Positions 31,173 to 42,900 of a stretch of 64,000 nucleotides of DNA are shown here, piece after piece. Origin of the DNA: Kitagawia praeruptora (lineage: Eukaryota > Streptophyta > Magnoliopsida > Apiales > Apiaceae); assembly GCA_037693485.1 (NCBI GenBank), contig CM075352.1, positions 160,897,501-160,961,500 on the forward strand. The letters run 5' to 3'. Made by a program: the position numbers and the translations under genes. The notes beneath the pieces were generated by a model that worked only from the letters and a program-made list of their open reading frames with translations, searched no databases and was not told the origin of the DNA. Each line of letters starts with the position of its first letter. Positions within the stretch are counted from its first letter, which is position 1.

Positions 31173-33452
31173 TTATGCTAAGACATAAGGCCAATCAAGA
31201 TATACTTCTAGATCCGACAAGGCCTCCTTTTCTAAACCACCATCATAAAAGGGAAAACACTCATTCCCCTTCTTAATCCGAGGTAATATTGTTCTCCTAA
31301 CCACCTTTCCATCAGCATCAAAAGCAAGAAGTCCAGTGCCGCCTCTAAAAACCCGATGATGTTTAAAGTCGCTTTTACCTGACTCCTTGGGAAAAGGAGG
31401 ACAAGTCAACCATGGCCTAGTTGAAACATTCTCAGAAGATCCCGCACTTATATGTGGGACATGGATCACTTCAAATGGATCACCCTTTTCCTTCAAAAGG
31501 ACATACCTTTTTTCTAACCTACTCCAAAACCTGGGACATGATACGGGCCAACCATCTTCAATAATGAGCATGATTTTCTTCCCCACAAGTTGTGAAAGCT
31601 GAACCTGTAAAGATTAATATAAAAGTCAGTAGGTGTAGTGGAATGAAGAAACTCCAGAACATGAGAGAAGAGTCCTGGCATAGAACCAAGCACAAGAACT
31701 TACCTTGGGCCCATTTGCTCTTTTAAAAGAAATGTTTGAGTCCCGGAACATCTCCTCCAGCCTCAGTGTCTTTAGAATTTCAACATCCAACTCAGCAACT
31801 TTTCCGCGGGTGAATGGATACGCTAGAGTAGCAGCGCCTGGAGTAGGGTATTGAAATAACTTGAAGATGTCAGCTCCATACGGTTCAATGTATTCTCCGT
31901 GCGGTCCAATAATCACAAGCCTAGGATCCGGCCCCGGTGACTCCAAATCACAAGGATACTTGAAAATCCGCTGCAAATTCTTACACCTGGGGTCTTTATA
32001 CGGGAGAGCCAACCAAGGCATTCTGCAGATAGCACGCTGGAATGACGTTTCACTTGAACATTTAAAAGCATCAACGGTGTCATGCAGATAAACGAGTACG
32101 ATCTCAAAGTTTTCCTTCATTTCCACCACCAGCTTGTCGTAGGCTTTCTTTAATTTTTTTTCAAAGTTATCGAAATCAATATCTTCATAGAAATACAAAG
32201 CTACGACCTTACCTTCAAGATCTTTGACAGGCACCATCTACAAAAAAGAAGTAAGAAGTAACAATGGAATGAATATATAGACAGCAGCAATTAAAACTGT
32301 GCAAGGGGAATTGCATATTATTACTTATTAACTAAGAAATGATGAATATATGTGACAATGCCCTGCTGCTGATGACTAGATGATGCGTGCGTACCTCATC
32401 TTCATTGTTGATGACGTGCTTAAGTCCATGAGAGGTGAGGAGTTTTGTAATGGAGGTAGAGTTTGCAGCTTTCTCGTCTTGACACTGAAGGTACCTGATC
32501 CTTTTGTTGGTGAATGGATAGGCCTCAGCTCCAAAGGCACGAAAGATATTTTCGGCCCCAACGCGCAAAAGAATGCCAGTAGAGTCAAAGACCAAAGAGA
32601 AGGGAAGAATGTCAGAGACACATTTATGGATGGGATAGCTTAATCTTGTTCCCCAATACCTGGGGGTATTGATATGCTGGAATGGGATGGCAGGCCAGGG
32701 CATGAGAGAAAACAAGTGTTGAAAACACATCTCGAGAGAAGAATCGGGTATTGGTCTGAAGCTCATACAACGTTGTTCAGTAACCTTGACTCCGATGAAA
32801 ACAACCTCGAAAGGAGATTTAGAAGAATGTTGTTGTAGGGAATGGTATATATCAACCAGGGTTGTTAGATATAGCATGAGAATATGAGTGGGTGGAACGA
32901 GTGGGACAAAATATAAGACAATAACCTTACCTTCCAGGTGCTGGGGGTGGACCTATGAAAAAGACAAGTATATTAGTAGTCCGTAATTGCTAGGCTAGGC
33001 TAGGCTAGGCCGCCATAAGTATAAACAGACAGGTATAAGGGCAATGAAATGTGGAGGACCATCAGGCATCTGTTTAATACAAACTATACATTAAAGCATT
33101 CAACTCAATCATTTTGTTAATCATCATTTGTTTAAAAAACACAAACACAGAAACAAGAAAAAAATTGAATAGGATGATAGGGATAATATATACATACCAG
33201 TTGATTGTTGTTTGTGATGAGAAAAGGTATGTCTTGGAGAATATCTGATATTTTAACAAAATCCCCCTTTTTAAGGAGCTTCTTCCTTCCCGATGATTGG
33301 TCACCACCACCGTTGTTTCTCTTCATCTTCTTCTTGTTTGGATAATCATCAGCATATCCAAAATAAGTTATATTTATACTAGCATCATCATTTCTTCTTT
33401 TCCTAATTACAACCAGCTTCCTCCCTATCTTTAATCCTTTACCCATCGCCAC
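31173..33452 (-). CDS. Nucleoredoxin-like protein lacking redox CXXC motifs (4 exons, 592 aa)
   Basis: Exons on the minus strand are 33452-33198, 32952-32395, 32237-31704 and 31604-31173, all with GT-AG borders and phase 0. After a basic N-terminus (KIGRKLVVIRKRR) come three thioredoxin-fold repeats with the family's linkers: VKISDILQD...VHPQHLEGKVIVLYF, VPVKDLEGKVVALYF and VQLSQLVGKKIMLII. Downstream signatures include MPWPAIPF, EAYPFT, MPWLALPY, VIIGPHGEY and LAYPFT. Plant nucleoredoxins carry WCPPC/WCGPC after the third strand; here the positions read VPLVPP, YEDIDF and GWPVSCPRF, so no CXXC pair survives. Length fits the family (about 560-600 aa). It has no signal peptide, so it is likely cytosolic or nuclear. 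It may act as a binding-only scaffold; the sieve-element-occlusion family, which shares this fold, is a less likely alternative. Confidence 0.8.
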
Positions 33453-33491
33453 ACGCTTTCGATCACAATTTCTCGCCTCTGTCTGTCTAAA

Positions 33492-33500
33492 TTAGGGTTT
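33492..33500 (-). promoter_or_regulatory. Telo-box upstream of the nucleoredoxin-like gene
   Basis: AAACCCTAA on the minus strand, 40 bp upstream of the ATG at 33452. The neighbouring RNase T2-like gene has the same motif close to its start codon. Confidence 0.6.
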
Positions 33501-33628
33501 CGTTCCCTCTGTCTGTGGATAATATAAACGTTGATTTTGGATCTCAATCTCGGAGACCTTTTGATGTATGTTCACCCAACCCATGGGCCAAAACTTTATG
33601 GCTCCAATCCAATTTACAAAGTTTCTTT
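33501..33628. other. Promoter-side spacer of the nucleoredoxin-like gene
   Basis: Intergenic sequence upstream of the minus-strand gene; no clear TATA element. Confidence 0.5.
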
Positions 33629-34004
33629 GAGGGTGTTTGGGGTTACTTAAAATAAGTTAATTTTGGATTTAATGGAGGTATTTTTAACTTAAAGGAGAAA
33701 GTAAAGTTGTTTACTTTAAGTTGAATGAATGTGTTTGGGTAATTTTACTTAAAGTTAAATGAGAGTTTAATAATTTTGACTTAAAGTGAAATTTGACTTA
33801 AAAAAATTTTAAATTCACATTATTTAAACTTTACAAGAGTCATGAAAAAAGAAAGGAAAAAAAAAAAATCATAAGTCATAAGTCATAAGTACCTTATTAT
33901 GGCTTAATTTTAAGTTAAAAGCCGACTTAAAGCCCTTTAGCCAAACATGCAGTTTCCGCTTAAAGCCAAATGTCAAACGCATTATGCGTTTCCCAAACAG
34001 GCTC
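33629..34004. mobile_element. Possible MITE with GTTTGGG inverted ends
   Basis: The left end GAGGGTGTTTGGGG and right end CCCAAACAGGCTC form imperfect inverted repeats, with AACTTAAAG-type text in between. No clear target duplication could be read, so the family is unassigned. Resembles hAT or Harbinger MITEs with (G/C)CTGTTTGG termini. Confidence 0.45.
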
Positions 34005-35102
34005 TAAGTCTTTTATTTTTATTATTTTTTCTTACAAATCACTTTGTACTTAATATAAAACAAATCAAAATTACTATTCTTTTTTAGTTCTTTTGCGATT
34101 TTATTATCTTTTAAAAATAACTAGTTCCGCGTTTCGCAACGGCGCTATAATAATTTTTTAAAACACCTAATGAATCAATTTTTTATCTTAAAATATAAAT
34201 TATAAAATTACAATATACAATTTTAATATTATATCGACTTCAATCGAACCAAAATTTTCCCAACATCAAATATTCTACAATAATTATTCTAAATAAAATA
34301 TATAATATTGTTTTCAACTTAACTTAAGGGCTTTTCTGTACTATTCATTAGTCGACTAGGTTGCGCTTCTCGATAACGTTATAATAATTTTTAAAAACTC
34401 TGCCTTTTTTTGTCGTAACAACGTGCCTGTTCGTAATCGACTTAAATCTAAAGGAGTACCAATGATTACATGTATTCATGCTAATAGGCTGATTGGGGAT
34501 TAATTTTTAATTAATGATATTGTCATTTAGATAACAAAAAGTCTACACTACCAACACTATTACACTAGCCAATGGGCTATTGGGTTGTAGATACAATGAG
34601 TTGTGGATGACTTCATTTAAAAAATAGAACGCCCAACATTTTCGAGGATTCCCTCATAAGCCATCCTGCACTTCCCCTCCACATTTCGAGGATTCCCTCG
34701 TAACTTTAAACCTTATTGTTTGGCTGATGGACCTGTCTTTGTTATCATGATTGAAAATGATAAGGTTCGTCCTTGGGTTGATTATACCCCTCTCTTGAAG
34801 TATTTTAATTGTATATGCATTTTGAGTTCAGTGAGTTGGTGGTCATAAGTTCATGTCCATGCATTTGAGGCATCCGGTGGGTAGCATGAATAGGATTAGC
34901 TCTAAAGTCAACTTTAGGGCTCAGTTTTGGTTTCACGTTTTAATTCTGGCACAAGTTTAACTACATGTACAATTTGGTTTTATACATAGATGTCAGTTCA
35001 GGAGTTCCAGACCTAAAATCGTGAATAACCAAATTAGAGGATGAGAAGAAAACCAAAAGTCTTTCACGATGAGGAAAAAACGATGTAAAACATGCAGTGA
35101 AG
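34005..35102. other. Intergenic region, nothing firmly supported
   Basis: AT-rich. Two similar snippets (CGTTTCGCAACGGCGCTATAATAAT near 34130 and TGCGCTTCTCGATAACGTTATAATAAT near 34360) are repeated motifs and may be remnants of Helitron-like ends. Two copies of TTCGAGGATTCCCTC(A/G)TAA at 34641 and 34686 form a short repeat. No gene is seen. Confidence 0.55.
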
Positions 35103-36359
35103 TGTTGAGTATGAATATGTCACCAAAACAATAAGGGGGGGTGAATGTATTGTTTACCGTTTCTCGATTTTTCTAGCTGTGATGGTGTGTGAGTGAGTGT
35201 AGCTGAATATGTGTTTTGTGTAGAATGATAATTATGCGGAATAAGAAAACACAAGAACACAATATTCACTCTAATCTAATATTTTATTAGATTATGCTTT
35301 GCTACAACCTGTGAACACAAATGTTTGTGTTCTCAGCTTCTCTTTTTCTCAAAGAGATAAGTTTTACAAGATGTTCTCTATTTTCTCGATCACACACTTA
35401 GCTAAGAAGTATGGCAGTTCACTTATAGACAATGTGAACTGCCAACTTGTTACAAAGATGGAAAACAACAAAACTGCCTTCTACTTTGTCTATCCATTTT
35501 GATACAATTCTGAGCATTATGAAGTACAGCCTCATAGTCAACTCTGCCCAGATCCACTTCTTTAGCTGGTTGTCTCCTTATCTCTCTAAGCTTCTTTGTA
35601 GACTTTCCATGTACAAACAACAATGTTCAGACTGTTGTTGTACTTGGTTTGTAGATTCTCTGTCTCGTAAATCTTCAAAATTTTGTCTCCAAGAATTCAT
35701 TCGATAAGTAACTTAAGTGCCAATTCGAGAACTAGAATTGTATTGATCGACAACTCTGAGAACTCTAATTGGCTTACTTGAAGCATTGGTTACTTCTCGA
35801 ATGGTTCTTTCTGTACTGTTGCCCTTGAGAAGTCGAATGCAGCCTTTGCTCTTGGAATCCTTGAGTTATCAAACATCTCATAGTTTCTTGAGATATCGAA
35901 TACTATGAACTCCCAAAGATATCGAATAAGCCATTTTCTCAGATAAGTCTTTGAGATGTCGAATGCAGCTTTGACTTGTTGACTTCCTGAGATATCGAAT
36001 AGTGGAATTGACATGTCGATTGGCTTAATATCTCGAACTCCTGACTTCTCTAACAGTGAGACAACTTCTCGAATGTGTACTTAGGCAAATCTTCAATTCA
36101 CAACCTCCAACTGTGTTTATTCTTACTGTCTTGAAATTCCAGGCTTGAGGCATGATCTTTCAATCTTCTTCCAAGCATTATTGGTGACATGGTTTGTACA
36201 ATTACACAGCTAGGGTTGGTGCCCATTACAAGTACTAATACAAGAGAGAACCTAACTAAAATTGGTTCCCCAATAAAAGGGGTCATGTAAGTAATGCAAA
36301 GCATTACAAACAATTAGGCTTGTTATTAGATATATACAGGCATGCCTCTGTGACTAACA
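35103..36359 (-). repeat. 3' LTR of the outer Sirevirus-like copia element
   Basis: It reads TGTTGAGTATG...GTGACTAACA; the right end abuts a polypurine tract at 36361. Near the left end AAGGGGGGGTGAATG parallels AGAGGGGGGGTGAATA in the inner Sirevirus LTR, suggesting homologous LTR ends. The interior holds many TCGAATG/GATATCGAA words. The partner LTR lies beyond the window. Left boundary is approximate to a few bases. Confidence 0.7.
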
Positions 36360-36360
36360 A

Positions 36361-36374
36361 TCTCCCCCAAATTG
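36361..36374 (-). promoter_or_regulatory. Polypurine tract of the outer Sirevirus-like element
   Basis: AATTTGGGGGAGA on the minus strand directly precedes the LTR start TGTTAGTCAC (one base between). It is similar to the inner element's PPT (AATAGGGGGAGAT). Confidence 0.75.
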
Positions 36375-36521
36375 TGAGTAAGACCCTTAGTCACAATTTT
36401 ATGTCTGATAACAAGCCTAACATACATAAAGATAAGACTTTGAAAGTTCAGGTATGATTTGATCAAACAACGAGTACAAAGAGAAAGCTCTTACACTGAG
36501 ATTTGGTAGACTTAGCAGCCT

Positions 36522-38577
36522 CTAGTCATTTGGGCTCTTTTCAAGATTGGCCACAAGATCATCCCATCTCTTCTGATTTCTTTCTGCAGTTCTCCTTGCA
36601 CTCTCCTCTATTGCCACCATCAATTCCTCCCTGGCACATAGTTCTTCAATGAGAGGTGAGCCTGCTAGATATTCAATAGCAACTTTCAGTGAGGCTTCAG
36701 GATAGGAATTGAGATAATCCATTCTGATCTTTATATTCTTTCCATCCTTTCTATACTCCACTGTGTAAGGATTAAACTTGACTCTGCACAGACCTTTTGC
36801 TCTCATCTCATTGGCCTTAGACTCAATAGCCCTTAGCTCATCCTCTCTTCTTCTCATCTTCTCAGCATTCTCTCTTCTTTCTAGCTCCTCATAGTCTCTC
36901 CTTGTTTTTATGAAGTGAACAATTTCTAGCTTCCACTTTCTTTCTTCTTCATTTTCATACTTCAGAAGCACCATTACTCTCTCCAATTCAACAAGATCAT
37001 TCAGGTGTAAGTAGGTGTTAGGTGTCCATTTATTTTCTTCACCACTAGTGTATTTGAGTTCCAGACAATCATTCACAATGGCAACATAGTGTATACTCTG
37101 AGCTTTGAGGTATGCCAATGCTTCTTCATCATAGTCTTCATCAAGAGGTGTCACTTTCAAGCCTGGGTAGATTGCTAGAACTTTGGACTTTGACTCCTTC
37201 TTCTTTCTCCCAACTGACTTCATCTTCAATTTTCTTATCAATTGACTAGGGAGAAGTTTGAAGCCTTGACTTTTGGACCAATGTAGTATACCATTAGCAG
37301 AATGCTTATGAAACCCCACAGATGATCTTCCAAGTTGATTCTCTGGAGCTTTGGAAACCATGTTAGTTGCAACAACTGTAGATTTAGAGTTGGTTAAGTT
37401 ATCTCTAATAGCATCCACCCTAGACAGAATGTCTTGTGAGTTGGTGGGAGTACTATCTGAGATACTTAAAGCTTGCTGCCTTGTGCTTCTCCTTCCATAC
37501 ACTTGATCTCTTTCTTTATTATCATCTCCCTTCTTCTTCTTCTCATCTTTCTTCTCCTTGTCTTCACCATCCTTATTACTCCTGTGCTGCTTTCCTCTCC
37601 CATCACTCCTGTCTTTATCTTCATTATCCTTATCTCTCCTAGATCTGACTTTCTCTGGAACTTTGCCCGTGGCTATGAAGGCTCTAAGAATGTTCATTGC
37701 TTCAACTTCATCACTTGTTCTTTTCCCCTTCTTCTTTTGCAACTGTTCACAGATGGCAATGATAAGGCTATGATTCTTAGGAGTAAGATGTTGGGGAATG
37801 ACCAGTTGATCTATATCCTCAATTCTGGTGCCTGATTGATAGATAATTGTCCAAGGATTCTTGATCACTTCTGGCAGCCTTGAAGGTTGGCCATTTCTCA
37901 AATCATCATGAAGGCTCTTACTGTTGGGATCAGATTGCTCAATTAGCTTGATAATCACATCTACTTCATTGTATTTTAGTGAAGTCAAAGTATCATGTGA
38001 AAGATGCCATATCTTGGACCTGGAGTCAGATACCATCACAATCTCTTTGACATACACTTGTTTGATCTTCCTGATGCACACAGTGAGGTAGTTGATTTTC
38101 TCCTTCAGATGATTTCTATGCTGTCTAGTGTCACCACCTACAGCTTCCTTAGAGACTTGCAGAAACTTCAAGAAGGCAGCATCATGATAGATCTCTGAAT
38201 TTGCTACTTCTATCAGCTTGGCCTCTGTGACTAAGTCTACTTCAACTGGCTGAGCTTCTTCATGTCTTGAAGGATTGGGTTGATCAATTGGCATAGAGCC
38301 TGCCACAATTGTAGAAGTGATTGATTGCTCCAAACCACTTGGAGTTTTAATATGCACAGTTGGTAGGGTGATAACTGGAAGAGAATAGATAGGCTCATTG
38401 ACTTTTTTTTTGCCTTTTCCCTGAACTTGAGGGGTTCTAGATCTTAAAGACATTGGTTGACCATCCTCAGTTATTTTAATCCCCTTTTCTTTGGGTCTTA
38501 AGTCCACTTTCTTCTCCCCCTTAGGCTTGTTGTCAAACACAGGTGTCTTTGATGGGGCCTTTGGTTTAGAAGAAGAT
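36522..38577 (-). pseudogene. ORF3-like gene of the outer Sirevirus-like element, C-terminal part
   Basis: One minus-strand frame runs from the inserted LTR at 38578 to a stop at 36522, about 685 codons. It is Lys/Glu-rich, with a low-complexity charged region (about 37490-37640), a block VIPQHLTPKNHSLIIAICEQL, a segment LAIYPGLKVTPLDEDYDEEAL, and a long Arg/Glu helix (YEELERRENAEKMRRRE). There are no RT or gag motifs and no hydrophobic membrane segment. Its place between pol and 3' LTR, directly before the PPT, matches the extra ORF of Sireviruses. The architecture loosely parallels the inner element's ORF3, but similarity is weak by eye. Its N-terminal side continues at 53124. Confidence 0.72.
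38573..38577. repeat. Target duplication AAGAT of the inner Sirevirus, left copy
   Basis: AAGAT lies directly before TGTTAGG. The matching copy is at 53119-53123. Removing the insertion plus one copy restores the outer ORF frame. Confidence 0.93.
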
Positions 38578-39634
38578 TGTTAGGTCCAAATGTGTTGTAG
38601 AGGGGGGGTGAATACAACTTTTCGAATATGAGAAGCAATAAATACGATGCAATAAATGAACACGCAGATTCAAGGAATATATTTCTTTATATATAACTTG
38701 AAAAGGTTGCTACAACATTCATTACAAAGTATAACAGAAGTTCAGAGAGAAGTGAATGATTCTAAGCTCTGTGAATTTACTCTCTCTCTTTTTCTTGTGT
38801 TTTCTTAATATTGCTCACTAACTTAAAACATTACACAAGTGCTTCTATTTATACTACATGTAATCTATGTCCTGTAGTCTTCAAAGACTAAGATGTACGT
38901 GGCCCAATGATGTCCACATAAATCTTGCCTTATCTTGAAAGCTTGGAAATCTGCCAATCAGAAGATGCCATGTGTCATGTTGAAGCTGCACTCTAAGTAG
39001 AACTTCTACTTGAGAATTTCTACTTAGCCATCTCGAAATTTCTATGTAGAACTTCTACTTAGAAATGTTCTACTTGGCCATCTAGAATATTTAGTACTTA
39101 GAAAATATTCTGGTCTTCAACTTGAAACTTCAATGCACATCTTGAGCTTGTGATATCTTCATGTCTTCTTTATTCTTCAGCAAGCTCTTGAACATGGATC
39201 TTTATTACTGACATAAACTTGCTATCAATGTCCTGACACTTGATGCACTGGTCTGGTTCATAAGTGACTAGTCTTGATAGTGTTTCTGTTTCTTGAATAA
39301 ATTACCATATTCACTTAGTAACTTTGGCTTTCCAATATTCGCTTTCCTTCTTGTTCACTTGAAATCAATTGGTCTTGTTGATACTGATAGTTATGATCTT
39401 GATTCTTGATTTCTCAAATCACTGAGGCCTGAACAACTTTGACTTGAACTTCTCTCAATGATTTCTTCTTGACTTGATCATAGTTAACATGTTCAATTGT
39501 ATCAATTACCTTGTCTTCATTTAGTGTTGATTTCTTGTGACTTCTTGTTTTTGATTGTCTTCTGGTTAAGTATCTTTTCTTTTAATTGAGTTACATTAGT
39601 TATAGTGTTACAAGTTTATACACTCTGCCTTTCA
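38578..39634 (-). repeat. 3' LTR of the inner Sirevirus
   Basis: It runs TGTTAGGTCC...GCCTTTCA. It contains AGAGGGGGGGTGAATAC near its plus-strand left end and a patch of palindromic AAGTAGAA/TTCTACTT words (38990-39075). Confidence 0.95.
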
Positions 39635-39648
39635 ATCTCCCCCTATTT
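39635..39648 (-). promoter_or_regulatory. Polypurine tract of the inner Sirevirus
   Basis: AAATAGGGGGAGAT on the minus strand adjoins the 3' LTR. Confidence 0.88.
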
Positions 39649-39977
39649 GATTGTCTAACAATGACATTCAAATTAATGAAGGATAACTCAACTAAACAAG
39701 AGACGAGAAAAGATAATTAACATTACATTCTTGAAAAATATACAATTGAAAAGTGCTTGAAAACAATACAAAGAACTTAAACTAGAAACAGAATTCGAAC
39801 CTCGAATTAAAGATCATTTGAATGATTCCTATCACCTGGATTATTTCATATCTTTTAGTCAAACTTATATCACCTTATTGGATTCACTCTAAGGTGAATT
39901 TTCCTCAAGTGAGTTAAAGCAACCGAAAGACATGAAGTTTTTCCAACTTCAAGTTCACACCACTCTGACCTTTAACC

Positions 39978-42900
39978 CTAATTCCGTTTCCTCTTCCTAG
40001 CTTCAGCAGCTTGGTCTTTCTCTTCTTTCTGCCTTCTGCGCTTCTCCTCCTGCTGCTTTTGTTTCTTATATACTGGATCATGAAGCTGCGTCCACCTAGC
40101 ATTCAACAAACTTACTGCTTCCATTTCTAGAGGATTCCTGGGTTCTGGGTAAGGATGTTTGAAAAGCCTTCTGAGTTCGTCCACCTCCTGAGTAGTCCTG
40201 ATCTTTGGAATGTCCTCAAATATCTTCATTATAAGCTGAGGTTTCCTATGAGTTTTATCAGCTTTAAACTGACAATAGATCATTTTGGGATAGCCCTTGA
40301 CACGGTTAGTATTGTGGACACTAGCCGCATCTTGCTCCATTCGCTTCTTTTCCACTACTACATCAGACAGGTAACTCACGAGTCTCTGCTTTTCTTTCAC
40401 ATACTTAACTTCCACATCTTCCCATTTGAACACATATAACACTTTCTCCAGAAATGTAGCATCTTGAGTCTGCTGCAGCCATTGTCTACTCATATGCAAG
40501 AGTGTTTGATTCTGGTCTGCATCTATGAATACTAATGCATCAGCTGTATCATCAACAAAAGAGTGTATCCAGTATACACTGTCTCTTCCTGGAACACCAA
40601 CTGACTCCCTTATCTCTCCTTGTTCCAGTTCTCCAGTAGGAAGATTCAGAGCTTCATCTACATTCTTCATTGCTTGAAGAATATTCCATTTCTTTTCTAT
40701 CAGCTCCGGCTCAATCTTCACATTATCAAGAGGGTTTGGAGCAATGACATCACACTTCCACACCTCATTGCTCTTCTTGAATATGGCACTTTCAATGATC
40801 TTCACTGATTTATCTTTAAGCTCAGAAGCGAATCCCTTACTCATCATTTGTCTACAGACGGCCTTAAGAGATTCCACTGAAAGTTCCATTAAGTCCTTTT
40901 CCTCCAAGCTCACCCTCTTCAATTTACTGTCAACTACCATCCGGACAACGTTAGGATATGCTGAGAATTCTGGACCCTTGTCCTCTGCTAGCTGCATTAA
41001 CTGATCCCTATACAGAATGCTTAGATTCTCAGATTGAGAGTATTGAATTTTTGTTGCTAGCAAGAACAACTCTGATGCAGATCTTCTCGTCATGAATTGA
41101 TCATCCACATACAGGAAAGACATTGGGACTCCTTCTGTCAAAGACAATATAATCTGCCACTCCTTTCGCGTTGCATTGTATCCAATCCTGACTTTAGAAA
41201 TAAATCTCTTTAAAGCACTTATGTAGTCAGCAGCCATTGGATTCTGCAAATTTAGGTTGTAGAACAGATCATCTGCCTCCTTGTTATGAACTCCTTTCGT
41301 ACAGGGTCCCATCAATATCTTCCTTGCGTCATCCCACTTCTGCCCTAACCTTCTATTGTCCAGATCAATTTGAGGATCAGCTAGCCTTGCAAGCTCATAA
41401 TCGTACTGCTTCCCTTGTAGCTCCGCTTTCTTTTCCTGAAACACAGCACGATCTTGCATTGCCTTCATTTTAAAGAACTCAGCTTGATCTAAGGCTAACT
41501 GTTGAGACTTCAGGGTTTCCTCATCAACAGTAATTTCTTCAGGCCTTCCGACAGACATCCCAGCACCTCCACCTTGATCTTTCAATGATCTCTTTATAGC
41601 ATGTTCCAAAGGTGCGTCTTCCATATCGGAATCTGAGTCAAGTACCACCTGTACTTTTTCTTGATGACTCAGGTCAACGAATGGCTCATCTTGCTCAATC
41701 GCTATGGCCTTACCCTTTTTCCTTCTCAGAGCCTCTTCATCAATAGACGGCTCAAATTTTATTTCTTTTTCAAGATCAGCTTGTTCTGGAATTTCTTCGA
41801 TTTGAACTCCCTGCTGTCTCGTCTCCTTTATACTCTCCCCCTTAGGTGAGTTATCCTGAACTCCACCTTGGTCTCCAGATCCACCAGCTGCGTAAGAATC
41901 TTCAAAACCAGAACCATAGGGTCCTGCTCCACTAGCACCACCTGTACCAGCATCGGGGGGAGGTTGTTGCGACTCGAAACACTCCGGGGGCACAAAACTT
42001 CTGATTGCAAACATCACTCTATTGATCTCCACAGCCAGAGTATCCATTGTAAGCTCCATTGCTCCCATCCTCTCATTCAGGGTGTTTCCCAAGACACCAG
42101 CAGCATGGCCCAAGTCATTTACCTGATTTGTCAAAACATTAAAAGCTGTAGCTTGACTTGCCATTCGTGCTGCGTAGTCGTCAAGAGCCCTTTGATTATT
42201 TCCAATGTTCATCCCTAACTGCCCCATTGACTGCCCAAACTGCTTCATCTGATTTTCCATAGAAGACATACGTGTATCAAGATTTTCAATATTAAGGGAC
42301 GGTGTTTGGTTTAGGTGACCTCGCTCTAATACTCGTTCTGTTAGTATTTGGCGCTCAGTTTCGGGCCTTAAAAATGAAGGTCCCTCTCTCCCTAACCTCT
42401 CACACACACTCCCTGTCTCACGCTCGTGTATGTCTTCAATAATTGATCCAAAATATGAAGCAGTACCTGCAGAAACTGGATAAGCAATATAATTTGCAGT
42501 TATGGGATCAATTGCTGTTTGTTCCTGAGTTGGAATCTCAGGCTGAGAGGCTACAAAGTGTTCTTGTACAACATCAGAACCGATCCTCTTTGCAGCATCA
42601 GTACGTACCTGTGAAGGTACGGCTGAAGCTTTTAAAGCTTCATGTCCTTTTGAAGCAACAGTATCTTCAAGAGGTACGTAATCATCATCAAAATCCCTAT
42701 GTGCAGATTGTTCAAGGGGAGAACCACTCTCGTGAGGTGGAGTGGTTGCGTGTGACACACTAGGGTTTGACTGAGGTTTAGAAGTAGCAGCATGAGAAAT
42801 TTTGGCTTTCTTTCGAATAAGAGGCTGCTCTTCGGGTTCACTCTCCTCATCATTTCCTATATCTACATGTGCTGGCTGTCTGGATTCCGGTGACGGGGGT

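Noticed and set aside
34120..34165. Possible minus-strand Helitron 3' end (ACTAGTTCCGCGTTTCGCAACGG)
   Set aside because: The hairpin is imperfect and no matching 5' end was found, so it is only noted as a remnant.
37436..37835. Leu/Ser-rich plus-strand ORFs that look membrane-like
   Set aside because: Antisense of the Lys/Asp/Glu-rich segment of the ORF3-like gene.
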